Source: Albugo candida
Lineage: Eukaryota > Oomycota > Peronosporomycetes > Albuginales
Length of the DNA: 64,000 nucleotides
Direction of reading: 5' to 3'
Assembly (NCBI GenBank): GCA_040437565.1
Contig: JBDOQK010000036.1
Coordinates: 248,001-312,000, forward strand
How positions within the stretch are numbered: the first letter of the stretch is position 1; every line of letters starts with the position of its first letter. Shown here one piece after another: positions 31,255 through 43,900 of the stretch. The position numbers were made by a program, and so were the translations under genes. Below the pieces are notes generated by a model. That model saw nothing but the letters and a program-made list of their open reading frames with translations, had not been told where the DNA came from and ran no database searches.

Positions 31255-34200
31255 ATGGAATCCAGTCAATTCGAAAGCTCTTCCGGCGTTGTTCCAAAAA
31301 CCACCCTGCTCTTTTATGAAAATTTTGGTCCCCTTTTCGATCTCATATGCGCAGACTACGTCACTGCGCGATACGCAAGCGAGGAGAACGCCAAACGCGT
31401 TTTCTATGGAGCTCTAAAGAAGCTCTACCTCACCATACACGCTGAATCCTCCATTTTACCGCTACCTTCAGCAGCAAACCATCTTCCAATTCTGTGCGCG
31501 GATCATGATTTCCAATACAAAGCGCACATACGTTATGAAAAGCTCTCCAAAGCGCTACAAAATGCTTCCAAGCAGCCGGATGCCTTTTATTCGGAGGAAG
31601 TATGCATCCGACAGGTTCTCAAGGAACACCTCAAGCGATTTGTCGATGAAATCGTTCAAAAAAAAGCGTTCCGTAAGCTCCTGCACGAAGAACTTCCCAC
31701 ACCCGACTTTTTGCCGCATGAAGACGCGTTTCCAGCATCTTTCTCAGCGTCTGCGTCCGCTGCTGCAGTTCATTTGATATCACCGCCACCGCTATATGGA
31801 GAAATACGCATGGAAGGATGGCTGAGGAAAAAGGGGCAACACGTAAACTTCTGGAGAGAGCGTTATTTCATGATCCGATCGTCGACGAATGGGACACATT
31901 ACTTATGTTATTTTCGCAAAAAAGGAGATCGGGAACCTCGTGGGTGGTATGTTCTGGGGCCTGGGACGCTTGTGGACGATGTACGCGAATCGCCAAGCAA
32001 AATTGAGACCAAAAAGCTGTTCACCTTTCGAATTAGCAATTACACACACACGAGCTTTGATGAAGCTCATTTGGATGAGATGTGTCCCAGTCACGGATTG
32101 GATGTGCCTCTGACGCGCTCGGCCAGCGGATTGCGTGAGGGGCAAGCGATATTGGAAAATCAAGCGAACGGGACGTTCGTATCGGAGAATGAAGAAGGAC
32201 TTCGACGGAAATCTTCCGGGACATTCCGTAGTCGTGCAGCAGCTGCTGCTGCTGCTGCCACTGCAGCCACTGCGGTTGTACTCACTGGAGGCTTGGCCGG
32301 TGTTGGAATTGGAGTTGGAATGGGTATGAGTGCAGCAGCTGCAGCCGCTGCCAGTGCAAGTGCTGCTGGAGCGTACATGAATCAGCAGCAGGGAAGACAG
32401 CATGGGACCGTCGCATTGGCAGCCGAGTCGTATGAGACAGCAATTTGGTGGAGGAATAGCGTCCTCGACTGTATCTTGCAAGCTGAAGAGCAGTGGAGAC
32501 AGTACCTTCAATGGTATATGGACCAACAAACTTCAGAGCCTCTCGAGCACTTGCAAACGTCCACGAAGCCACGTTCTGGCTCGTTCGGCACAATTCCTCG
32601 CTCACTTGCTCGGTCCTTCAAAAGGACATTCTCTAAAAAAGCTTCTTGGAAATTGTATGCGTTTTCTTCTCAATTGCGTGTGTACAAAGAGCATCCAAGC
32701 ACGACTGTCTCCTCGCTCCCACCAGCCTTTCGAACCAGCCTCAAAGTCGACGCATCTCCGAAAGCCGTGTTTGACGCTATTATGCATACAAACAGCTCAT
32801 TCTACCTCGGAAATCACATTATCCAGGACGCAAATGTCGTGGAAGCGCATGAAAAGGATCATAGCGATATTGTATGCTGGAAACTCGCGCCCATTTTCCT
32901 CTGGCCCGTGTACACCGCTCCTCGTGAACTGTGTCTCTTGCGATATTGGCGAAAGGAGCAAGACGAATCGTTTTTCATCTGCTTCCAGTCGACTTCTCAT
33001 CCCAATTGTCCAATCTCCAAGGACGCTGTTCGTGCCACGATGCTTGGCGGAGGCTTTATCCTATCTCCTTCCATTGACGGAAGCCCAGGATGCTGGGTCA
33101 CGCTGACGTCTCAGCTGAATCCGAACGGATACATCGACACTGCGCCANNNNNNNNNNNNNNNNNNNNNNNNNNNNNNNNNNNNNNNNNNNNNNNNNNNNN
33201 NNNNNNNNNNNNNNNNNNNNNNNNNNNNNNNNNNNNNNNNNNNNNNNGCTGCTGCTGCTGCCACTGCAGCCACTGCGGTTGTACTCACTGGAGGCTTGGC
33301 CGGTGTTGGAATTGGAGTTGGAATGGGTATGAGTGCAGCAGCTGCAGCCGCTGCCAGTGCAAGTGCTGCTGGAGCGTACATGAATCAGCAGCAGGGAAGA
33401 CAGCATGGGACCGTCGCATTGGCAGCCGAGTCGTATGAGACAGCAATTTGGTGGAGGAATAGCGTCCTCGACTGTATCTTGCAAGCTGAAGAGCAGTGGA
33501 GACAGTACCTTCAATGGTATATGGACCAACAAACTTCAGAGCCTCTCGAGCACTTGCAAACGTCCACGAAGCCACGTTCTGGCTCGTTCGGCACAATTCC
33601 TCGCTCACTTGCTCGGTCCTTCAAAAGGACATTCTCTAAAAAAGCTTCTTGGAAATTGTATGCGTTTTCTTCTCAATTGCGTGTGTACAAAGAGCATCCA
33701 AGCACGACTGTCTCCTCGCTCCCACCAGCCTTTCGAACCAGCCTCAAAGTCGACGCATCTCCGAAAGCCGTGTTTGACGCTATTATGCATACAAACAGCT
33801 CATTCTACCTCGGAAATCACATTATCCAGGACGCAAATGTCGTGGAAGCGCATGAAAAGGATCATAGCGATATTGTATGCTGGAAACTCGCGCCCATTTT
33901 CCTCTGGCCCGTGTACACCGCTCCTCGTGAACTGTGTCTCTTGCGATATTGGCGAAAGGAGCAAGACGAATCGTTTTTCATCTGCTTCCAGTCGACTTCT
34001 CATCCCAATTGTCCAATCTCCAAGGACGCTGTTCGTGCCACGATGCTTGGCGGAGGCTTTATCCTATCTCCTTCCATTGACGGAAGCCCAGGATGCTGGG
34101 TCACGCTGACGTCTCAGCTGAATCCGAACGGATACATCGACACTGCGCCAGGCCGATCGTGGCATTTTATGGCCGCATATGCGACCCATTTCCTTCAAAT

Positions 34201-35044
34201 CATTTCACATCTCCAAAATCACACTTATACAGCCACACACATACGAGATAAAGTGCACATCGACAGCCCAAAGCTCACTCATCCATCCAAAATTCAATTG
34301 CTTCCGGCGTTACGCACTGAATTATCCGTTCGGCATTGCCTTGCGACAAAGTATTGGAGCGAACCCTGCGCTCAAAGCTTTCTAGTCCGTGGAGAACAAT
34401 ATCGCTCCAGTGGGATCAAAGTTCCATCAGAACGTCAGGCATTTCGACTTTTTGGCGTGGTTTTATTCGGTTCGGAGACTCCGATCGAACGTATCGGAAC
34501 GGCGGGAATTGAAGGCCTTTCAGGTCGTATCGACTCGCCGACGCAGAGCTGGGTCTGGATTGTCCATCTGATGCTTCCTGGCCCGCCATTTCACTCACTC
34601 GTGCTCTATTTCATATTGGAAGACTCAAACTTTCTTCGAAAATCGCCGTCTAATTTGTGTCATGCGTTCATGCAAGGCCCAAGCGATACGTTCCGGCAGG
34701 ATCGTCTCAAAGTCATTCCTCGTGTGGAGCAAGGCTCAAGGTCCATTCGAAATGGAATCGGCACAACGCCCACGATTTTGGGTCGAAAAATGTATCAGCA
34801 GTACCATCGAGAGGCACAATGTCTCGAAATTGACTACGATATCACAAGCAGCAGTGTGGCCAGCGAAATGACCAAACTCCTACTCGGCTGTTGTGATCGA
34901 TTGGTGGTGGATTTAGCATTCGTCATTGAAGGAAAAACAGACGACGAGCTTCCAGAACGCGTGTTGGGAACTGTGCGATTGCGAAATGTGACTCTATCTG
35001 ACGCAGTTCCATTCGGAGGAGCCGGTGAAAGGAGCGATTTATGA
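31255..35044 (+). CDS. EDR2-like lipid-binding protein: PH, START, DUF1336
   Basis: About 928 residues in one exon once the overlap is removed. Residues 1-180 hold an unrecognised helical domain. A PH domain begins at ~185 (EGWLRKKGQHVNFWRERYFMI, YFRKKGDREPRGWYVL); its closing helix (ESYETAIWWRNSVLDCILQ) comes only at ~390, after a ~120-residue insertion. That insertion contains an Ala-rich run and a Gly-zipper hydrophobic stretch (~327-376; VVLTGGLAGVGIGVGMGM). A START-like domain spans ~465-680 (AFRTSLKVDASPKAVFDAIM, WKLAPIFLWPVYTAPRELC). The rest is DUF1336/EDR2_C (SLVLYFILED, GPSDTFRQDRLKVIPRVEQG, SVASEMTKLLLGCCDRLVVD, LPERVLGTVRL). Plant EDR2 binds PtdIns4P and represses defence and cell death; here lipid transfer or sensing at membranes is the plausible role. 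Confidence 0.88.
32245..34150. repeat. Gap 33148-33247 with duplicated flanks (903 bp)
   Basis: Bases 32245-33147 recur at 33248-34150. The right copy starts inside a GCT trinucleotide run (5 GCT in the left copy, 4 visible in the right), a plausible break point for a short-read contig. The overlap is coding for the PH insertion through the START domain. Confidence 0.9.
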
Positions 35045-35276
35045 CGCTGGTAGTGACAATTGGAAGCCTGAGCCTGAAGGGTGGGAGGTACACGTCGTTT
35101 CTGTGAAATAGCATATACTCAAACAGATACATATAGACATATTACGACGTGGAGACCATAAGCTGAATGCGTTCATATTGATCGTAACACTGTCTTCGAA
35201 AGTACCGAACCTGCGCGCTTGTGACTGACAACAAGAGGCACAATGGATGGGTGTTCTGTCTTCTGGAAGCCGATAC

Positions 35277-38200
35277 TCATGCCACTCCGACTGTCACGAG
35301 CATCTGTGATCGATCCGACTTGACCCACGATACGCCCTGTGTGGTCTTTGCTTCCTTGAAAACGATACGCACAGGCTTTTGACGCACCAATGCGACGTGA
35401 ATGACGTCTAAAAACTCAACTGACAGCGCTCTGTGAAGCAAACTTTGGACTATCCGGCAAAGACTTTGCACCAATTCGGTCTTTTGATCCACACACAACA
35501 GCAAATCGGCTTCACCTTTGACATGCAGCACGATGTAATCATCGGGAAGCGTGCTCATAGAAACCCCAGAGATCAGTGCGAGGTCGACTGCACGACGTTC
35601 TTTGGGCTTGGCGACCTGAGCAGCTTTGACATTGAATATATGCGTCTCGGTCACGACTAAAATACGGTCCTGATGGGCAAAGCGCTCATTCACTTTGGTG
35701 ACCGTGGCAGCAAACACAATCGACGACGAGGATCCTCTCGCGCTCAAAATGCCCTGATACGCTGGATAATTGGCGAGACCGATGTAATCGCCACGAAACT
35801 CACGATCCAATGTCCCTCGTCGACGCTTTTTTTTGCCCATGAACCGCTCGAATTCAGACCGGACGCCCAGCAATGCAACTTTACAAGCGGCCTGAAGCGG
35901 AGCTGGAAGATTCTTTCGTGTGCTGTACCCTCGAAGTCGTCGGCTGATTTCAATTTGTGCGGCTCGGAGACGAAGAAAAGCNNNNNNNNNNNNNNNNNNN
36001 NNNNNNNNNNNNNNNNNNNNNNNNNNNNNNNNNNNNNNNNNNNNNNNNNNNNNNNNNNNNNNNNNNNNNNNNNNNNNNNNNCTTTGGTGACCGTGGCAGC
36101 AAACACAATCGACGACGAGGATCCTCTCGCGCTCAAAATGCCCTGATACGCTGGATAATTGGCGAGACCGATGTAATCGCCACGAAACTCACGATCCAAT
36201 GTCCCTCGTCGACGCTTTTTTTTGCCCATGAACCGCTCGAATTCAGACCGGACGCCCAGCAATGCAACTTTACAAGCGGCCTGAAGCGGAGCTGGAAGAT
36301 TCTTTCGTGTGCTGTACCCTCGAAGTCGTCGGCTGATTTCAATTTGTGCGGCTCGGAGACGAAGAAAAGCACGACGATGAATTCGAGCTCGTGCAAAACT
36401 CTGTGCGAATATAATTACATTCTCTTTTTCCTCCCGTGCCAGCCGTAATGAGAACCCATTGTCAGCGTTTAGAAGCATGCCGCTTGTATCATTCCACGAC
36501 GTCCTCAGCGCAGTCACATGCGTCTTATCATTCGCACCAGGTCGACGCATTCTGCGAGCGAAGCAGTTGGCGAGAACGGCTTGATATGCGCGATTCAAGT
36601 CATAATACGCAAGCGCGAATTTGACGATCACGAGACGTTTCTACAGAGAAGATTAAGCACAAACACGATAGCGAATATGGAGCCGGGTACCTTGTATCGA
36701 CGCCAGGCGCCCTCGATGAACCCGACAACCTCAGGGAGCTTCTTCTCTCGGAGCACCTCGAGCGCTGAAAGCGCTTGTGGATGCTTTAAGAACAGTTTTG
36801 TCCGTCCAAGCGAGAAAGACCCCAACGTATTCGAATCCTCTTCAAACGGAATCAGTTCGCCAGTGTCCACACCGATCGTCGGAGTTGATAACAACGCCAA
36901 GGTCGCTTGTCTCTGCATGAAAAATGAGCCTTTCAAAGAAACAATTTGTAAGCCTCACACATACCGCGGAATGGAAGCTTGAATTCGGCCAAGTCGCCTT
37001 GGAAAGAAACTTGTACCGCTGAAGAAAGCTCGCATACACTTGACGATAACAAAAGCCTTGACGCCTGACGACCAAATTCTCTACCAGCCCAAGATTGCGT
37101 ACTTGTTCATGCAGTAATTCCTCATCAATGGTCAATGCGGCTTTTGTATCATTAGGCTTTATGCATCGAATGTAATGCGGATGACATCCGTCCAATTTGG
37201 TAATTAGCAGCTCAACCTGACTTCGAAATTGCTGGGAAGTCGATGGTGGGCGCTTCAGCTTCTCTTCTTCGGTCCGTTTATCACAAAAGAGCTCAGCGAC
37301 AAATGGAATACAGGATTCCTGCATTCCACGATGCAAATCATTGAACAGTGTGTCGACATTCACTTCGAAAAACATGGACACGTCGTACTCGACTTTGCCA
37401 GCGTAATGCAAGATCGTGAAGAATGGACCCTGCACTTTAGACTTGACGTAATGCGGATGACTCGAATGAGCGGCGTTGTAGCGTTCAATAAGCTCCAAAT
37501 CCGACAGGCGGGCGATAGCGCACTGCTCATCCAACAATGGAAACAATCCGTGGATTTTTGGATCGTCAATCAGATCGCACACACGCTGATTATTGCTGTA
37601 TTCCATTGTTTGCCAAGCGAGACCTTCCTGTACATATTCGGCTTGCTCGACATCGAGCGTCTGAGCCAGGAACAAGCGTTGAAGCTTCTCATTCACGTAA
37701 TTGATACAAAGCTGTTCGAACGCGTTCACGTGGAAAATCTCAAAGCCGTAAATGTCCAAGATACCGATACTATTCCGGACGGCTTGCTTGGTCAACGGCG
37801 AATCGGTTCGAACGCTCTGATTCACACGGACAACGAGCCAGGTGAAGATTTTCTCGTACAAAGACCGCGAGAGCGAATGACACACTTTTTTGGCTTGACG
37901 AGCATCAAATAATACTTTCTGATCCGCGTTCCCAATAGAAAGGATGCGGTGTGTGATCATACTTTCAAGTTTCTGTTCCTGGACACCAAGCAAACAAGCG
38001 ACGATCTCCATGGCTCTACGTCCGGAAACCTTAGCGGGATGCGAGGTATCGGCCCAAGTCGTCAGTTTCGCACAAGGATTATGAGCTTCATCGGTAGTCT
38101 CTTCAAATTGTATCTCGCCAATCCAAAGGACGACAGCGAGCATTTGATACAGCAAATGGATCTCTTCCGATGAGATTCCAATGGCCTGCATATTGTCGAC

Positions 38201-39007
38201 AACATTATGATACTCGACGGAATCATCGACGCCTTCAATGGTAGTCACTTGATTGTAATCATTGGTCAAGCACGTGTACGCTTCAGCTGGCAATAGAGTC
38301 CATTCCTGTCGATCTTGCTCGGTCGCACCGGCCAAAAGCTGATAGAACGCGTGGAAATTACGCTCTCCTTCTGCCTGATGGACAACTCGACTTTTTTCCA
38401 GTAGATAGTGATCAATGTACCCGGCAAAGACCTGGCCTTTACGATTGAATTGGAGGACAATGTATTTTCCGAACCGCGAGCTGTTGTTATTCCGTATCGT
38501 TTGAGCATTCCCGAAAGCTTCCAGGACATTATTGCTTCCCCATAACGCTTTAGTGACATGTTGCACTAATGTATCCATTTCGTTACGCTCTTCGATCGAC
38601 ATTCGACGCTTTTTCGCGAGGAGATTTACGTGTGTGCTCATTGTGGTTATGTATTGCATCACGTGTTTGGATGTCTCAGTCTTACCGCTACCGCTTTCTC
38701 CCGTTATGAGCAACGATTGGTTGCGATCAAAGCGCATGATGTTGGAGTACGCGGCTTCTGCGATTGCGTATGGATGTGGCTCAGAAAGATGGAATTCCTG
38801 ACGACGAAAGGATTCCATAATGGAGAGGTCGTAGAGGGAGACCCGTTTTTTCGTTTCGGGGTGCAGAGTGGAGAGCGCTTTGTATGGATTGATTGCGATG
38901 AGAACAGGTCCAAGAAATGTGTAAATTCTGCTTTTTTCGTAACGGGATTGTAACTCGTTGGCGATGGAAGACGCATCAACGCTCTCAAGCATGAGCAGGT
39001 TCTTCAT
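35277..39007 (-). CDS. Class I-like unconventional myosin with TH1 tail
   Basis: About 1079 residues in three exons: 36965-39007, 36691-36912 and 35277-36640 (one overlap inside). The motor has the P-loop GESGSGKTETSKHVM, switch I NNNSSRFGKY, switch II DIYGFEIF, the actin-binding PHYIRCIKPND and the SH1-helix region NLGLVENLVVRRQGFCYRQ. It begins at ESVDASSIANELQSRYEKSRIYTFLG without the N-terminal SH3-like subdomain, as in class I. The neck (exon 2 and early exon 3) carries IQ-like segments (FIEGAWRRYK, FAQSFARARIHRRAF). The tail is a TH1 lipid-binding domain: a basic RKNL...GKKKRRRGTLDREFRGDYIGLANYP start and a beta-rich end. There is no SH3 domain or FYVE/WW module in the tail. It is likely to link actin to acidic membranes in endocytosis or tip growth. 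Confidence 0.9.
35693..36370. repeat. Gap 35982-36081 with duplicated flanks (289 bp)
   Basis: Bases 35693-35981 recur at 36082-36370. The overlap covers the neck/TH1 junction of the myosin gene. Counting it once gives a phase-consistent 975-nt exon. Confidence 0.9.
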
Positions 39008-39685
39008 TGTCGCGCGAAAAAGAGATTAGCGAATAATTAGTCGAAATGGAGCGCTGAATGCTTATCTTATGCTTATGCTTTGCTCTCTGGCTTCTATTTT
39101 AGAGTGTAACCGCGTAACTAGGGATGAGGCTGTACTTTCTGGAGTAGTCAGAGGGGTTACAGTACCATGAAGTAGGTACACTGTACCAGGTGTTTATGAA
39201 GGATGTTTAGAATGGCTTTTAGTGACGCTAGCGAATTGTGATAATGAGAGATTACAAACAAGTGATTTGCATTACTTGGATTAGTCACATAGGTGTACAC
39301 GTCTTTTGGGTGATGTATGCTCTATAGTGTTGATAATTTGATTCTATTTTATATGATAGAGTGATGCACGATGTAATAACGGGGCACCTCTTTGGAAAGC
39401 ATAGGACACGCAAAGAACGTAGCAAACATCCGGGCGACAGAATATTCTCAGATATCGGAACTCGTGAAAGATGCATACACGACTCGTAAGAAAGCGATAG
39501 TAACGCGAAAGAGACGAACCTGCGCATCATAAATCTATCGTTGTGTCTATTATTATTCCGTGTAATAGAATCCGCTGCGACATTCTTTGTGGTGACAAAA
39601 ATTTTTCATCCAGCGCGGTCAAAATGTACGTTGAAGCTCAAGTAAAATACATTAGATGGATTTTATTGGGTAAAAAAGTTTGAAT
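39008..39685. other. Intergenic region
   Basis: 678 bp between the myosin start (-) and the end of the 360-aa gene (-). A 13-bp palindrome GGTACACTGTACC lies at 39175-39187, of unknown meaning. No gene or RNA is visible. Confidence 0.55.
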
Positions 39686-40768
39686 TTAATTTTCGATTTT
39701 GACGGGAGCTTTGGCTTGTCGAGCTTTGTTCAGCAGACGGAGGTAGAGAACGAATTGCCGCATTCCGTCAGTGATAGTTTTCTCGTAAATAGTGTGAGAA
39801 ATGAGCGTCAAAAACTCATCACGACGATGAAGAGACATGTCGATTCGTTTGATCCAAGCCAGTAGTTTTGCGAGGATTATAATCTTGGGATCATCTTCCT
39901 TGATCTGGGAAAACATCGCACTGACTGCATCGTACTCGAAATCCTCATCCAAAGTTGCCCGGATGGATTCTTCGATTGTTGTCATTTCCTCTTCCATAAA
40001 TGCTTCCAACGATTCAACGATCGTGGTGATTGCAAGCTGTATATCTTGAGCATCATTTTGTGCGAGTTTGTCTTTCGCACTTTGCACCGCCGAATGAAAA
40101 GAGTCCAACGATACTGTCATTGTGTATTGCACACCAGCCAAAATGGATCGTTCTTCATTCAGAGCTTCCTTCAACTGTGCAACATATTCGACATGCTGCG
40201 TAAAAAGAGTCAGCCATTCAGAAAACGAATGACGACATTCTGAAGAAATACAATCAATTTCCTGCTTGCCGATTAATTGACGCAAGCACGTGATATCTTC
40301 GTAAATGCACTGATTCAGTAGTGTGAACCCAAATCGAGTCCAGCCACATTTTAATACATCCTGTCCCCAAGGCGAAGATAACTTTGGCAATTTGTCACCA
40401 AGCCTTTGAGGAGACCCATCCGTTCCTTCTTCCTCCTCCTGGTTCGATACATCCAATTCATTATGACTATTAAGTCGACTACGATTGAAAAAAGTTCGAA
40501 CGGATCGCACAAAAGACGACTTACGGTCGAGAAATAAAGTCGGGCGACTTCGTGCCTCAACAATCGCCGAACTTCTCACTTTGAGCCATTTAATCGTATT
40601 ATGAATTGTTCCTGTCGATTTTGTTTCTTTCTGATCCGTTTGATTTTGCTCAAGCATTTCCAGTTCCGCAAGCTTTTCACAGAGCTCATCCCGTTCCTCA
40701 AGCGCTTTGGTAACGTTCACGATTGGTTCATAAGTACTCTCGTTTTGTTTCGCAGTGTTCAAAGTCAT
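39686..40768 (-). CDS. Hypothetical coiled-coil protein, 360 aa
   Basis: A single-exon 360-residue protein that I do not recognise. Residues ~15-50 are a short Glu/Leu/Gln-rich coiled coil (ALEERDELCEKLAELEMLEQ). Residues ~55-105 are basic and Arg/Ser-rich (KWLKVRSSAIVEARSRPTLF). From ~135 to the end it is helical with conserved-looking Trp and Phe positions (GWTRFGFTLLNQCIYEDITCL, FSEWLTLFTQHVEYVAQLKE, FVLYLRLLNKARQA). That helical half resembles, in composition only, an F-BAR-type membrane-binding domain, but I cannot support that call. No signal or membrane segment. The stop is 678 bp from the myosin start. It is divergent from SF3B1 with about 208 bp between start codons. Confidence 0.65.
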   Translation of the reverse strand: MTLNTAKQNESTYEPIVNVTKALEERDELCEKLAELEMLEQNQTDQKETKSTGTIHNTIKWLKVRSSAIVEARSRPTLFLDRKSSFVRSVRTFFNRSRLNSHNELDVSNQEEEEGTDGSPQRLGDKLPKLSSPWGQDVLKCGWTRFGFTLLNQCIYEDITCLRQLIGKQEIDCISSECRHSFSEWLTLFTQHVEYVAQLKEALNEERSILAGVQYTMTVSLDSFHSAVQSAKDKLAQNDAQDIQLAITTIVESLEAFMEEEMTTIEESIRATLDEDFEYDAVSAMFSQIKEDDPKIIILAKLLAWIKRIDMSLHRRDEFLTLISHTIYEKTITDGMRQFVLYLRLLNKARQAKAPVKIEN

Positions 40769-40976
40769 TTTTTCGTGGTGATTGCTGTCGCAATGAGCGA
40801 TGCAAATTAGCTTGTCGGAAGTACGTAAAATCGCTCTTCATTAATATTTCCACCAATCTGATGACTGGAACATATTGATTGGATGCTTTTCTGCTCTCGT
40901 ACTTTACAGAACCGTAACGGAACATTTGTTTCTTCGAAAAGATTGTCGCCAGTGAAAAAGGAAACTTGCCAAGAAA

Positions 40977-43900
40977 ATGGCAGAAAAGGAAGGGGAACGC
41001 GTCGGATTGACGTCCAAAGGGCAGTTTGATCAAGACATTTACGGTACAAATGATGAATTTGGAGGGTTTGATCACACTATCGGCCCAGAAGAAGATAAAG
41101 AGCTCAAAGAAAAACATGCGAAAAATTCCGATAAACAGAAACTCACAGAAGGGCTCGTGGATGAAAATCACGATCCTTTTGCTGACGCACAAGCAGAAAA
41201 TGGCTCTGGGGTCGTTAATACGCGAATCATTGATCGAGAGAATTCGTATCGGAAACGTCGTTTTGACCGAGTGTTATCGCCTGAAAGAAGCGATGTGTTT
41301 GACGGGAAAACACCTCAGCGAAGCTACAAAGACATTATGCAGTCGCAACAGCTCGAAGCAGAACGTGCAGAAGTCATTCGGAAGATACAAAAGCAACAAG
41401 ATGAAGAAATCGCGAATGGTAAGCTTGAAAAGCCAGCAGGAAATGAGAAAGAAAAAGTGAAAAAGAGAAAAATGCGGTGGGATGATCCAGGAAGTGGGTC
41501 CGGATCAGGCATTGATGCTAAGACAGATGTGGAATCCTCGTCTGGATGGGATACTGATGAAAGCTCAATGGCGGAAGACCCTAATTCTGGTCGATCTTCT
41601 CGTTGGGATATAACCCCGGTGGCAGGTGGTCAAGAAGGCTCAAAATGGGACGTGACTCCAGCGTCCAAGAATTTGAGAGAGAAATCTGGTCGGTGGGACG
41701 AAACCCCAGCATCAAAAACTCCCGGCCAATCAAAATGGGACCAAACAACAGTGACTCCCACCCCAAATTTGATGACTCCATTAGCAGGAACTTCAAAACG
41801 CTCGCGATGGGATGAGACTCCGATCGCATCCAATGACGTTGCAACCCCTCAACGTGGGCAAATGACACCGAGCGGAGTCATTTCGAACGATCTGTTGACT
41901 GGTGCAATGACACCCGAAATGGCGCAGAGGCTTCGTTGGGAGCGAGAAATTGAAGAAAGAAATCGACCTTTGGCTGAGGAGGAATTGGATGCAATGTTCC
42001 CAAATACTGGTTATAAAATTCTGGATCCGCCCGCTTCATATATTCCGATTCGAACACCTTCAAGAAAACTTATGACAACACCGACTCCAATGGGAGGAAC
42101 GCCAGGCTTCATGATGCAGTCTACACCTGCGAGAGAAGATTATGGTATTCCAATACCGTCGACTCCGTCAGGAGATGTCCCATTCATTAAGCCCGAAGAT
42201 TACCAGTATTTTGGCAAACTGATGGATGAAGTTGACGAAGAGGCATTAGAGCCGGAAGCAGCTAGAGAGCGCAAGATCATGCGTTTACTACTCAAGATCA
42301 AGAATGGAACACCTCCCCAAAGAAAAACGGCTTTGCGGCAAATCACCGATAAAGCATGCGAATTTGGTGCAGGTCCTTTGTTCAATCAAATACTACCGCT
42401 GCTCATGTCGCCTACTCTGGAAGATCAGGAACGTCATTTATTGGTCAAAGTCATTGATCGGATTCTGTACAAACTCGATGATCTAGTACGCCCTTATGTC
42501 CACAAGATCCTTGTCGTGATTGAGCCACTTTTGATCGATGAAGACTATTACGCGCGTGTCGAAGGTCGAGAGATCATTTCTAATCTTGCAAAAGCAGCGG
42601 GACTTGCCACTATGATCTCCACTATGCGACCAGATATTGATAGTACCGACGAGTATGTACGAAATACAACAGCTCGAGCATTCGCGGTGGTAGCGTCAGC
42701 TTTGGGCATCCCCGCATTGCTCCCATTTCTCAAAGCGGTTTGTCAGTCTCGTAAATCATGGCAAGCTCGTCATACAGGCATCAAGATTGTCCAGCAAGTC
42801 GCAATCCTAATGGGATGTGCTATCCTTCCCCATCTGAAACACCTTGTTGAAATTATCGAACATGGTTTGATCGATGAGCAAAAAGTGCGTACGATTACAG
42901 CATTAGCTTTGGCGGCTTTGGCGGAAGCGGCTCATCCGTATGGTATCGAGTCGTTCGACTCTGTTCTCCGACCTCTGTGGAAAGGTATTCGGCAACATCG
43001 TGGCAAAGGTCTGGCTGCTTTTCTCAAATCGATTGGATTTATCATTCCACTAATGGACGCACATTATGCGAATTACTACACACGAGAAGTTATGGTCATT
43101 CTTATCCGTGAGTTTCAATCTCCTGATGAAGAAATGAAAAAGATTGTGCTCAAAGTTGTCAAACAGTGTGTTTCTACGGAGGGCGTGGACCCTGCTTACG
43201 TGAAAGAACGCATCCTTCCCGAGTTTTTTCGTCACTTTTGGGTCCGTCGTATGGCTTTGGATCGACGCAATTACCGCCAACTTGTCGAAACGACAGTGGA
43301 GCTCGCGAATAATGTCGGTGCCTCAGACATTATCGCTCGAATTGTCGATGACCTTAAAGACGAAAGCGAACCGTATCGTCGAATGGTTATGGAAGCCATA
43401 CAAAAAATTATCACGAATCTTGGCGCTAGTGATATTGCACCGGATTTAGAAGAGAAACTGATTGATGGTATCTTGTACGCGTTCCAAGAGCAGTCCTCCG
43501 ACGATACGCTGGTCATGCTGACAGGATTCGGTACAATTGTCAACGCGCTGGGTATCCGAGCTAAAAATTACCTGCCTCAAATTTGTGGTACAATCAAATG
43601 GAGACTGAATAACAAACCGGCCAAGGTTCGCATGCAAGCTGCAGATCTGATCAACCGCATTGCTGTTGTGATGAAAACGTGTGACCAAGAACAGTTGATG
43701 GGGCATATGGGAGTGGTTTTGTACGAGTACCTTGGAGAAGAATACCCCGAAGTGCTTGGTAGCATTCTTGGCGCTTTGAAAGCCATTGTGAATGTGATCG
43801 GAATGACAAAAATGACACCACCAATCAAAGATCTTTTACCTCGACTGACACCCATTTTGAAGAATCGACATGAAAAGGTACAAGAAAATTGCATTGATCT

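Noticed and set aside
32160-33381. Minus-strand Ala- and Ile/Pro-rich open frames
   Set aside because: They mirror the GCT/GCA-rich Ala-Gly segment of the EDR2-like gene on the plus strand and have no independent start or domain.
39175-39187. 13-bp palindrome GGTACACTGTACC
   Set aside because: Single occurrence in an intergenic region; too short to support a binding site or mobile-element end.
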